Source of the DNA: Nitrococcus mobilis Nb-231
Lineage (GTDB): Bacteria; Pseudomonadota; Gammaproteobacteria; Nitrococcales; Nitrococcaceae
Direction: 5' to 3'
NCBI RefSeq assembly: GCF_000153205.1
Contig: NZ_CH672427.1
Coordinates: forward strand, 606,055 to 643,756
Length of the DNA: 37,702 nucleotides
In this document: piece after piece, positions 1 to 10,017 of the stretch
How the letters are laid out: every line of letters begins with the position of its first letter
How positions within the stretch are numbered: position 1 is the stretch's first letter
Position numbers and translations under genes: made by a program
Notes under the pieces: model-generated
Databases searched by the model: none
What the model was told of the DNA's origin: nothing
Seen by the model: the letters and a program-made list of their open reading frames with translations, nothing else

Positions 1-340
1 GATCCCAAGAAGTGTCCACATCACGAGCGGTCAGTTGGGGGTCATCGGCCAGGACGGTACCGTGCCCGGTGAGTAGGGCGTCGCTGCGGGCCTGTAAATG
101 ATGGACATCGCCTCGTGCCGCGGCGGCCGTGATCCAGCGACTCTCACCGGAGGCCATCGCCGTGCGTCCGTCTAGGCTCATGGCGAGCTTGCAGCGTAAG
201 TAGGGTAGGCCGGTGAGCATGCGCTTGAAAAAGCCGGGATTCAGGGTTTGCGCCTGTTCTGCCATTAGCCCGTGGCGGGTGGTGATACCCGCAGCCGTTA
301 GCTGCTCCAGTCCTTGCCCGGCGACCCGTGGGTTTGGATC
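1..340 (-). CDS. ribD: Internal fragment of RibD (riboflavin biosynthesis deaminase/reductase), on a chimeric cloned piece
   Basis: Read on the minus strand, the 340 bases are open from end to end. They give a RibD segment spanning the end of the deaminase domain and the start of the reductase domain. Recognisable motifs are DPNPRVAGQGLEQL, LNPGFFKRM, the reductase signature KLAMSLDGRTA, SGESRWIT and GTVLADDPQLTAR. RibD deaminates and reduces the pyrimidine intermediate of riboflavin synthesis in the cytoplasm. The frame begins exactly at the Asp of DPNP, encoded by GATC at 337-340. Immediately beyond it lies unrelated sequence with an in-frame TAG at 350-352, so the gene is cut at that site. 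The other end is also GATC, at 1-4. The family identity is clear. That the piece is a ligation artefact rather than a natural gene remnant is an inference. Confidence 0.85.
337..340. other. Probable Sau3AI/MboI ligation junction (clone chimera)
   Basis: RibD homology stops exactly at this GATC and the DNA to the right belongs to the glycogen operon. Together with the GATC at position 1, this brackets a 336-base restriction fragment. Confidence 0.7.
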
Positions 341-396
341 TGGACCGTTCTACCCGACTGGCTTTGACCCCTACTTGTTTTACCCGCCTATTGTTT

Positions 397-404
397 TGAG
401 GAAG
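397..404 (+). promoter_or_regulatory. Ribosome binding site that sets the glgP start
   Basis: A TGAGGAAG stretch lies six bases before the ATG at 411. It supports starting glgP there rather than at the open-frame ATG at 213, which would run through the chimeric ribD piece. Confidence 0.55.
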
Positions 405-410
405 TTGGAC

Positions 411-2939
411 ATGCGTGGAATCACGCCATTTTGTGTAACGCCGCCACCGTTAGCCATGGACGAAGATGGCCTCGCCCGGGATCTCTGTCGGCACTACGTG
501 CAAACGCTCGGCCGCGACGAGTTGCATTTCAGCCGCAGCCACTGCTATCAAGCGCTCGCCCTGGCCGTGCGTGACCGCCTCATGGAACGCTGGCGAGAGA
601 CGGAACGCCGGTACCGAACCAGCGGCTCGAAACGCGCCTACTACCTGTCCATGGAATTCCTGCTTGGCCGCGCGCTGTCCAATTGCAGCCTCAATCTTGG
701 CCTAAAGGGTGCCCTCACCACGGTGTTGATGCGGCATGGACAAACGCTCGAGGACATCGAATCCGTCGAGCACGACGCTGGTTTGGGCAACGGCGGGCTC
801 GGCCGTCTCGCTGCATGCTTCCTCGATAGTTGTGCAACGCTCGGATTGCCCGTGACGGGCTACGGCATTCGATACGAATACGGCATGTTTCGTCAGGAGA
901 TCGAGAGCGGTGAACAAGTCGAGGAGCCGGATCACTGGCTACAGGACGGCAATATCTGGGAAATAGAGCGCCCCGAATACACCCGTCGGATCCGTTTTGG
1001 CGGCCGCGTGGACACGTTCAGTGACGCGCACGGACGCTTACATAAGCGCCTTGTCGACACTCGCGACGTCCTGGCTATCCCCTACGACGTGCCCATACCG
1101 GGTTACCGGAACGACACGGTCAACACCCTGAGGCTGTGGAAGGCGGCCGCGACCAACGAATTCCAGCTCGGCGAATTCAATGCGGGCCGCTATCCGGAAT
1201 CCGTCGCCAGTAAGAACGAAGCCGAGCATATCTCGATGGTGCTCTATCCGAACGACGCGAGCGAGAACGGCAAAGAGCTGCGTTTACGGCAGCAATACTT
1301 CCTGGCATCCGCCAGTTTGCAAGACGCCCTGGAGCGCTGGAGGCACGAGCACGGCGGCGGGGACTTCGCTCGTTTCCCGGACGACAACTGCTTTCAGATG
1401 AACGATACTCATCCCAGCTGCGCCGTCGCCGAGCTCATGCGACTGCTTATCGATGAGCACGGCCTGGAATGGGACGATGCCTGGAAGTTGACGACGCGCA
1501 GCCTCGCCTATACCAACCATACCCTGCTGCCGGAGGCGCTGGAGAGATGGCCGGTGACGATGTTCGCGCGGCTGTTGCCCCGTCTACTGGAAATCATCGA
1601 AACCATCAACGGCCGGTTCCTGGAGCAGGTGTCCGCCCGCTGGCCCGGCGATCTCGAGCGGCAGCGACGGCTTTCGATCTTCGAAGACGGCGACCCTCCC
1701 CAGGTCCGCATGGCGCATCTTGCGGTCGTCGGCAGTTTCTCTGTCAACGGTGTCGCGGCCTTGCACACGACGCTTCTAAGACAAGGTTTGTTCAAGGATT
1801 TCTCCGAGCTGTGGCCGACGCGTATCAATAACAAGACCAACGGCGTTACTGTCCGCCGCTGGCTCGCCAACTGCAATGCGCCGCTGAGTCGTTTGATCGA
1901 TGACTCGATCGGCCCGGGATGGAGGACCGACGCCGACAAGCTCCGTGATCTGAAGGGGTTGGCGGACGATGCCTCCTTTGGCCGCCGCTGGCGCGACATC
2001 AAGCAGCAGAACAAACGAAAGCTCGCCGCTCTGGTAGCCACCGAATGCGGTGTCGAGTTCCCCTTGCACGCCCTGTTCGATGTTCAGGTGAAACGGATTC
2101 ACGAATACAAGCGACAGCTTTTGAACCTGCTCCATGTGGTTCATCTCTACGACCGCATAAAGCGCGGCGACACCGACGGCATGGTTCCGCGGTGTGTGTT
2201 GATTGGCGGTAAGGCGGCGCCTGGCTATGTCGCCGCCAAGCAGATCATCGCCCTTATTAACGCGGTGGCCGACGTCGTTAATCGCGATGCGGATGCCGCC
2301 GGTCTTCTGAAGCTGGTGTTCCTGCCCAACTACCGGGTCAGCTCCATGGAAACCATCTGTCCGGGGGCGGATCTGTCGGAACAGATCTCCACTGCGGGCA
2401 AGGAAGCATCCGGCACGGGCAATATGAAGCTAATGCTCAACGGCGCGGTCACGATCGGCACGCTGGACGGAGCCAACATAGAGATTCTGGAGGAGGTGGG
2501 CGAGGAGAATTTCTTCCTGTTCGGTCTGACCGCCGAACAGGTTCTCGCGACGCAGAACGATTACGAGCCCAATGGGCTGATCGAATCCGACAATGATTTT
2601 CGGCAGGTCATGCGTCTTCTGGAGGCAGGGCACTTTCATCCTGACCAGAATCTCGTACCGAATGCCTTGCTGCAGGGCATTCGTAGCCCGACGGATCCCT
2701 GGGTGACGGCAGCCGATTTCCGCTCCTACGTCGACACCCAGCACGCGGTGGCCAAAGCCTTCGTCGACCAGGAGCGATGGACGCGGATGAGCATTCTCAA
2801 TACAGCGGCGGCAGGTCGGTTCGCCTCCGATCGCACGATCGCCGAATACAACGCCCAAATCTGGCGCCTGACGCCCCCGGCGTTCCCAGTCGATTCAACA
2901 CTCGCCACCGGGGCAGCAAACGCAGATATTATGAAGTGA
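411..2939 (+). CDS. glgP: Glycogen phosphorylase
   Basis: This enzyme releases glucose-1-phosphate from the non-reducing ends of glycogen using phosphate and pyridoxal phosphate, in the cytoplasm. The 842-residue product has the usual length for GT35 phosphorylases. Family signatures include YYLSMEFLLGR near residue 80, GLGNGGLGRLAACFLDS, and the PLP-site block EASGTGNMKLMLNG with the Schiff-base lysine at about K673, followed by IGTLDGANIEI. The ATG at 411 has a ribosome binding site in front. A start at 456 is the next possibility. The frame is open back to 213, but that extension overlaps the ribD fragment on the other strand and has no family match. It is the first gene of a same-strand cluster with glgC (60-base gap), pgm and glgA, so synthesis and breakdown are probably co-transcribed. 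The native promoter may have been lost or shortened by the junction at 340. Confidence 0.96.
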   Translation: MRGITPFCVTPPPLAMDEDGLARDLCRHYVQTLGRDELHFSRSHCYQALALAVRDRLMERWRETERRYRTSGSKRAYYLSMEFLLGRALSNCSLNLGLKGALTTVLMRHGQTLEDIESVEHDAGLGNGGLGRLAACFLDSCATLGLPVTGYGIRYEYGMFRQEIESGEQVEEPDHWLQDGNIWEIERPEYTRRIRFGGRVDTFSDAHGRLHKRLVDTRDVLAIPYDVPIPGYRNDTVNTLRLWKAAATNEFQLGEFNAGRYPESVASKNEAEHISMVLYPNDASENGKELRLRQQYFLASASLQDALERWRHEHGGGDFARFPDDNCFQMNDTHPSCAVAELMRLLIDEHGLEWDDAWKLTTRSLAYTNHTLLPEALERWPVTMFARLLPRLLEIIETINGRFLEQVSARWPGDLERQRRLSIFEDGDPPQVRMAHLAVVGSFSVNGVAALHTTLLRQGLFKDFSELWPTRINNKTNGVTVRRWLANCNAPLSRLIDDSIGPGWRTDADKLRDLKGLADDASFGRRWRDIKQQNKRKLAALVATECGVEFPLHALFDVQVKRIHEYKRQLLNLLHVVHLYDRIKRGDTDGMVPRCVLIGGKAAPGYVAAKQIIALINAVADVVNRDADAAGLLKLVFLPNYRVSSMETICPGADLSEQISTAGKEASGTGNMKLMLNGAVTIGTLDGANIEILEEVGEENFFLFGLTAEQVLATQNDYEPNGLIESDNDFRQVMRLLEAGHFHPDQNLVPNALLQGIRSPTDPWVTAADFRSYVDTQHAVAKAFVDQERWTRMSILNTAAAGRFASDRTIAEYNAQIWRLTPPAFPVDSTLATGAANADIMK

Positions 2940-2999
2940 CTGCCCTAACGGCGCTTTGAACGACCCATCACCGACCCAAAGGCACGCGAGGGAACCACC

Positions 3000-5952
<2,953 letters not shown>

Positions 5953-5990
5953 AGATGCGCCTGACCGGACTATCGGAGTGAACGCACGGC

Positions 5991-7553
5991 ATGCATAGCA
6001 TTCTGATGGTTGCCGCCGAGAACGGTACGTTTCCCGGCGGAAAGGTCGGCGGCATTGGCGATGTCATCCGCGATGCGTCGCCGGCCCTGGCAAAAGCGGG
6101 GTGCCTGGTTCAGGTTGTCACGCCCTCGTTCGCCGATGTCGTCGGTCGCGCGCGAGGGGCGTCGCAATTCGAGGTCAGCGTGCCGTTCCGCGCCGGGCTG
6201 GAAAGACTTCTGCTCGTGGACATCAGCGCCGACCGGAACCCTGAGGGCGTGCGGCATTGGGTCCTGGACCATCCATTGTTTACAGCCACTGGCGGCATCT
6301 ACAACGATGACCCAACCGGCACACCGTTTGCGACGGACGCAAGCAAGTTCGCCCTGTTCTGTGCCGGGGTCGGGGCGGCGATCCTTAACGGTCGCTTCGG
6401 TCCGCTCGACGTGCTGCATCTGCACGATTGGCATGCGGCCTGGCTGCTCGTGTTGCGGCGGTTTGCCCCCCAGTTTCAATCGCTGCAGTCGCTCAGGACC
6501 GTCTACACAATCCACAACCTGGCGCTGCAGGGCGTGCGCCCGTTTGCCGGTCACTGGTCGTCACTCGATGCCTGGTTTCCGGATCTGAAGGTGGATCGAA
6601 GCATTCTACAGGATACGCGCTGGCCCGATTGTGTGAATCCGACGGCCACCGCCATACGCCTGGCCGATGCCGTTCACACGGTATCGCCTACCTATGCCCA
6701 GGAAATCCTCCATCCCAGCGCAATCGAGGAGCGCGGCTACTACGGTGGCGAGGGTCTGGAAGCAGATCTACGGAATGCCGCCGATCAGGGGCGCCTACAC
6801 GGGATTTTGAATGGCTGCGAGTACCCTGCCGCCGCCGAGACGACCGGCCGCCGCACATTGTTGGCGATGGCCGATGCCGAGCTGCTGGTTTGGGTCGCCG
6901 GTCGAGCCACCGTCGCATCGACGCACCTGGTTGCCCAAAAACGCCTGGGCGAGTGGTCAACGCGCAGCGAGCCCGAGGTATTGATCACCAGCGTCAGCCG
7001 TATCACCGGACAAAAGGTTGGCTTGTTGCAGCAGACGCTGGAAGACGGCACGACGACACTCGAAGCCCTGCTGCAATCGCTCGGCGATCGTGGACTGTAC
7101 GTATTTCTCGGTACCGGGGCCCCGGAGCTGGAGTCGTTCCTGACAAAGACCAGTGCGCTGCACTCGAATTTTCTCTTCCTGAATGGTTATTCCGAGCGGC
7201 TGGCCAACGCGATGTACGCAGCGGGCGACCTGTTCCTCATGTCCAGTTCCTTTGAACCGTGCGGAATCAGTCAGATGTTGGCCATGCGGTCCGGTCAGCC
7301 GTGCCTGGTGCACGGCGTGGGTGGCCTGAGGGATACGGTCAGCGATGAAGTCAATGGCTTTGTTTTTGGCGGCGAAAACCCGCAGGAACAGGCCGACAAT
7401 CTGTTGGCCAAGTTTGACCGGGCAATGAGCACTCATCGACACGAACCCGAGTTCTGGCAACGCTTGTCACGGGCGGCCAAGGCGGCGCGCTTCCGCTGGG
7501 AGGAAAGCGTTGCGCAGTACTGTTCGCAGCTGTATAGCCCAACGCCAGAATAG
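5991..7553 (+). CDS. glgA: Glycogen (starch) synthase, ADP-glucose type
   Basis: It transfers glucose from ADP-glucose to the growing alpha-1,4-glucan (GT5, GT-B fold). At 520 residues it is slightly longer than the E. coli enzyme. The N-terminal ADP-glucose loop is KVGGIGDV with K18. HLHDWHAAW, ILNGCEYPAA and SVSRITGQK follow, and the C-terminal catalytic block is SSFEPCGISQMLAMRSG with the conserved Glu at about residue 422, then GVGGLRDTV. GGAGTG at 5975-5980 precedes the ATG by ten bases. It is the last gene of the glgP-glgC-pgm-glgA cluster; a toxin-antitoxin locus begins about 250 bases downstream. No branching enzyme gene follows. Confidence 0.95.
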   Translation: MHSILMVAAENGTFPGGKVGGIGDVIRDASPALAKAGCLVQVVTPSFADVVGRARGASQFEVSVPFRAGLERLLLVDISADRNPEGVRHWVLDHPLFTATGGIYNDDPTGTPFATDASKFALFCAGVGAAILNGRFGPLDVLHLHDWHAAWLLVLRRFAPQFQSLQSLRTVYTIHNLALQGVRPFAGHWSSLDAWFPDLKVDRSILQDTRWPDCVNPTATAIRLADAVHTVSPTYAQEILHPSAIEERGYYGGEGLEADLRNAADQGRLHGILNGCEYPAAAETTGRRTLLAMADAELLVWVAGRATVASTHLVAQKRLGEWSTRSEPEVLITSVSRITGQKVGLLQQTLEDGTTTLEALLQSLGDRGLYVFLGTGAPELESFLTKTSALHSNFLFLNGYSERLANAMYAAGDLFLMSSSFEPCGISQMLAMRSGQPCLVHGVGGLRDTVSDEVNGFVFGGENPQEQADNLLAKFDRAMSTHRHEPEFWQRLSRAAKAARFRWEESVAQYCSQLYSPTPE

Positions 7554-7569
7554 GCTGTCGCGTAAAGCC

Positions 7570-7584
7570 CTACCATATTGGTAG
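7570..7584. repeat. Short inverted repeat after glgA
   Basis: CTACCATATTGGTAG forms a six-base-pair stem with a three-base loop, 17 bases after the glgA stop. There is no T-tract, so a terminator role is doubtful. The rest of 7585-7728 holds nothing I recognise. Confidence 0.3.
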
Positions 7585-7728
7585 TAGCGGAAAGGGTTTG
7601 TTGCACCGCTTGATGGCCCGTGGCTCAATCCGGCCCGGGCGATGGCCGGCTAATGCCGTTCAGTTGGAGCGAGGCCTGTAGGGTTTAACGTTTGCCTTCG
7701 AAGGCCGCATGCGTGCCAACGCCACCTA

Positions 7729-7746
7729 TGTAACGATTGTAACGAT
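7729..7746. repeat. Tandem 9-base repeat in the toxin-antitoxin promoter region
   Basis: TGTAACGAT occurs twice head to tail, three bases before a perfect 18-base palindrome and 57 bases before the antitoxin start. Ribbon-helix-helix antitoxins often bind short direct or inverted repeats, so this may be part of the operator. That role is inferred. Confidence 0.5.
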
Positions 7747-7748
7747 GC

Positions 7749-7766
7749 GTAGCACAATTGTGCTAC
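7749..7766. promoter_or_regulatory. Perfect 18-base palindrome, probable antitoxin operator
   Basis: GTAGCACAATTGTGCTAC reads identically on both strands and lies 37 bases upstream of the ribbon-helix-helix antitoxin gene. Its position and symmetry match the autoregulatory operators of type II toxin-antitoxin loci. Binding by this antitoxin is inferred. Confidence 0.65.
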
Positions 7767-7803
7767 AGATTGCATCAATAGTGGCACCCCAAGAGATTGC
7801 ACC

Positions 7804-8088
7804 ATGCCTACGACGACCATCCGCTTACCCGAAGACCTGAAAGACCGCGTTGCACGTGCTGCGGAACATGCCGGTATGACTTCTCATGCGCTCATCCTCG
7901 CTGCCGTAACAGAACGTGTGGAGGCCGAAGAGCGGCGTAATGATTTCTACGACACCGCGGAACAACGGTATGCCGAGATCCTTGCATCGGGTAAGACGAT
8001 CCCTTGGTCGGAGATGCAGGCCTATCTAGAGGAGCGACTCGCTGGAAAGAAGCCGACCCGCCCGGCTACTCGCAAGTTTGTCCGCTGA
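7804..8088 (+). CDS. Ribbon-helix-helix antitoxin (CopG/ParD-like)
   Basis: This is the antitoxin of a type II toxin-antitoxin pair. It neutralises the toxin encoded just downstream and probably represses its own promoter. The 94-residue protein opens with TTTIRLPEDLKDRVARAAEH, a typical ribbon-helix-helix DNA-binding start: a beta strand followed by two helices up to about residue 45. The charged tail would wrap the toxin. The ATG at 7804 is preceded by an AAGAG stretch. An 18-base palindrome and tandem 9-mers lie upstream. The toxin frame begins 15 bases after this gene but is frameshifted, so the antitoxin may now be an orphan. The gene itself is intact. Confidence 0.8.
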   Translation: MPTTTIRLPEDLKDRVARAAEHAGMTSHALILAAVTERVEAEERRNDFYDTAEQRYAEILASGKTIPWSEMQAYLEERLAGKKPTRPATRKFVR

Positions 8089-8102
8089 GCCATTGCCGCG
8101 AG

Positions 8103-8399
8103 ATGACGCGGATCGAGCTGGCGCCGGCGGTTGCCGACGATTTTGATCGCATACTGGATCATCTGTTTGAATACGAAGTGGCCGATGCGCCTGCGCGCAT
8201 CGAGGAGATACTCCAGGCTATCTCGGTGCTGAAATATAACCCATTGCTGGGATGGCCAGCCCGTGATGAGACACGGAAATTGGTGATCGGTCGGCAATCG
8301 CGGGGTTATGTGGCCCTCTATCGCTATGTGCCGAGATTGAAACCGTCTTTGTGCTGGCGATAAGGAGTCAGCGAGAGGCGGGATATAAGATGTCATAGC
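8103..8399 (+). pseudogene. ParE/RelE-family toxin with a 1-base frameshift
   Basis: RelE/ParE-fold toxins either cleave mRNA at the ribosome or poison gyrase. The frame opens with MTRIELAPAVADDFDRILDH and runs through GRQSRGYVALYRYVP. At 8331-8335 (CCGAG) it slips: the current frame ends at 8363 after RLKPSLCWR. The neighbouring frame restores the family's C-terminus, with EIETVFVLAIRSQREAGYK, and stops at 8397-8399. One missing base, most simply a G (CCGGAG), explains the break. The C-terminal strand and catalytic tail of this fold are therefore lost unless the sequence is in error. The intact antitoxin precedes it in the same orientation. Confidence 0.8.
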
Positions 8400-8429
8400 T
8401 CTAGTGTAGTGCCTCGCCCTATTTGGCAC

Positions 8430-8684
8430 TTATAGAGCCCCAGGCCGGTGCCAACGCAAGGCGGCGCTCGCCTGCAATCGGCCCATGCGGGCATCAACTT
8501 TGACGTCCGCGCGTCGCCGCATTGTCAGCAGAGCGATAGCGCCCAAGCTCATGAGACATAGCGCGGCCGTGTTCGCTTCCGCTATGGCGGCTACCGTAGA
8601 GGACAGGTTGAATGCCAGGCCTCGAGAGCCTGCGTTGGCGAACCAGTCATTGGTGGCGGCGTTGCTGTGGTCCAATGGCGCCAT
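8430..8684 (-). pseudogene. Possible remnant of a PEP-CTERM-sorted protein (C-terminal tail)
   Basis: The 84-residue minus-strand frame contains AIAEANTAALCLMSLGAIAL followed by a basic TMRRR cluster. This resembles a PEP-CTERM exosortase signal: a Pro-Glu-Pro-like motif, a hydrophobic helix of about 15-20 residues, then arginines. The motif is degenerate, with AEA in place of PEP. There is no signal peptide, the frame is blocked by a TAG just upstream, and about 20 residues trail the basic cluster. It looks like a truncated relic rather than a working gene. It could also be a chance frame in GC-rich DNA. Confidence 0.35.
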
Positions 8685-8701
8685 GCCCAGGTGAACTGCT
8701 A

Positions 8702-8908
8702 TGCACTATACTGACTGTGATTGTAGAGGAAGGTCCTGCGAGGTTTCGGTTATATCTATTTGATTTTATTTTTATATATGGCTACTGGGAGACCCGGGAA
8801 GAGGCGCTTCAGCTCATTTGAGAGGCAATCGAATCTTATTTGTAGGGGCTCGAGGAACAAGGCGAACCCGTCCCCCGAGTTTCATTCGTACGAGCCTCAT
8901 TCGTACGG
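8702..8908 (+). pseudogene. hicB: Decayed HicB-family antitoxin with in-frame stops
   Basis: HicB antitoxins neutralise the HicA mRNA interferase. Translation in one frame gives LTVIVEEGPARFRLYL, then WETREEALQLI, a TGA at 8819-8821, EAIESYL, a TAG at 8843-8845, and GLEEQGEPVPRVSFV. This follows the HicB N-terminal domain pattern (YTVIVEEG... GETREEALxLIxEAIExYLxGLxExGEPVP) across its whole length. The central Pro-Gly-Cys part is replaced by aromatic residues. The start codon is out of frame: the ATG at 8701 reads a different frame. An 11-base direct repeat at the end duplicates the SFVR codons. No hicA partner is visible beside it. Confidence 0.7.
8882..8907. repeat. 11-base direct repeat
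   Basis: TCATTCGTACG occurs at 8882-8892 and 8897-8907, within the C-terminal part of the hicB relic. It appears to be a small tandem duplication. Confidence 0.6.
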
Positions 8909-9118
8909 CGAAGTGGTGAAGGTCCATGTCGCATAACACGGCGCCTGGACCGGACGTGCGCACCGCAGGGCGGTGTACTCAAGCCATGAAGCCAATCGAC
9001 TATTTAACATGGCTGCAACCCGTTTTAGCCCCTTCGCTCAATTGCAGTGGGACGCGCCGCATCATCGAACTCGGCTCCCAATGGGCCGCTTATCGCCACT
9101 CCGTTGGGGATTGAAAAG

Positions 9119-9538
9119 ATGAACACACTACTTTTGGCAGTAATCGTTATCGTCATCGTCGGGGGCGCGGTGTTCCTTGTGTTAACCAAGGGCAAGACCC
9201 GATCCGCGATCACCGACATCAGGCGCCAAATTGAGGGAGCCATTTCACGTAAAAAATCACCAACAACAAAAGCGGCTGCCCATGCATCGCGAGTAGAAGC
9301 GATGGAGCGGCTGCGAGCTAATGCTGGTCCACGCAGCGCACCCGAAGCAGCTAAAGTGCAACACCGAAAAACAATCACTCTGGCGTCAGAGGTGCCGAAA
9401 GGAGCCGCGCCAGATTGTCCTAAATGTGGCGCGGCGATGGTTCTTCAAAAATCCAAGTTGGGGGGCAATGCCGGTCAGGAATTTTGGGGATGCAGCACTT
9501 TCCCCAAGTGCCGCGGTGTCACAAAACGTAATGCCTAA
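9119..9538 (+). CDS. Membrane-anchored protein with a topoisomerase-type C4 zinc ribbon
   Basis: The 139-residue protein has a single hydrophobic segment at residues 4-22, ending in Lys/Arg, which is probably a signal anchor. A charged Lys/Arg/Ala linker of about 75 residues follows. The C-terminal zinc ribbon is CPKCGAAMVLQ ... FWGCSTFPKCRG with C100, C103, C125 and C131. This matches the zinc fingers at the C-terminus of bacterial topoisomerase I, which bind single-stranded DNA in that enzyme. Here the finger stands without a topoisomerase core. GGGGA precedes the ATG at 9119; the frame is open back to 9047 without family support. The biological role is unknown. The combination suggests nucleic acid or metal binding at the membrane, which is inference. 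Confidence 0.75.
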   Translation: MNTLLLAVIVIVIVGGAVFLVLTKGKTRSAITDIRRQIEGAISRKKSPTTKAAAHASRVEAMERLRANAGPRSAPEAAKVQHRKTITLASEVPKGAAPDCPKCGAAMVLQKSKLGGNAGQEFWGCSTFPKCRGVTKRNA

Positions 9539-9594
9539 CGATGTGTTGCACGCGACATCTGTTCGCTGTGCACGTTCGCCTGGACTGTCGGCGG

Positions 9595-9730
9595 GTGGGG
9601 GCAGTTCAGTTTGCTCCGTCGAATATCTTGATCGGGATCATCTGTCACTTAGTCCGAACGGAGCACACTATAAGCCCACCTCAGCTCCATCGTAGGGGTG
9701 GCGCGGTGATGTGAGATAACTGCCCCCCAC
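9595..9730. repeat. 136-base element bounded by 12-base inverted repeats, with a nested pair
   Basis: GTGGGGGCAGTT at 9595-9606 is mirrored by AACTGCCCCCCAC at 9718-9730, with one extra C. Inside it, TGCTCCGT at 9612-9619 is mirrored by ACGGAGCA at 9658-9665. It could be a structured leader, a small non-autonomous mobile element or an operator region for the genes that follow. No flanking target duplication was found. Confidence 0.45.
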
Positions 9731-9755
9731 ATAGAGTAAACAGCGGAGCACCACC

Positions 9756-9974
9756 ATGACGGAGGCATCGACTCAGACATTGCCGACCCTGACCGGCAAG
9801 TGGTTTGAAATAGGGCCGCAGTTTTTAGAGAGCACGGCGCGCAATATCCAGCATCTGGGGGCTGGCCCTAATAGTCTACAAGAGGCTTGTGGCGAGCAGC
9901 TCGAAGCCACTCGCAGCGACGAAGACTCGAACCCGTCGCGGCGCGGCCGCACAACACAAAAGCGTGGCGCTTGA
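9756..9974 (+). CDS. Small hypothetical protein upstream of the cation ATPase
   Basis: A 72-residue frame begins at an ATG with GGAG seven bases upstream and ends 43 bases before the ATPase start. It has no signal peptide, no membrane segment and no motif I recognise. The tail is rich in Arg, Ser and Asp. It may be a real leader gene of the ATPase transcript or a chance frame. Confidence 0.3.
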   Translation: MTEASTQTLPTLTGKWFEIGPQFLESTARNIQHLGAGPNSLQEACGEQLEATRSDEDSNPSRRGRTTQKRGA

Positions 9975-10017
9975 ATATCGCTTCTGTCCCCGCGCCGAGG
10001 CTGGTGCGGTATCGTCG

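Noticed and set aside
213-410. Extension of glgP to an ATG at 213
   Set aside because: The extra 66 codons overlap the ribD fragment on the other strand and cross the clone junction; a good ribosome site precedes 411.
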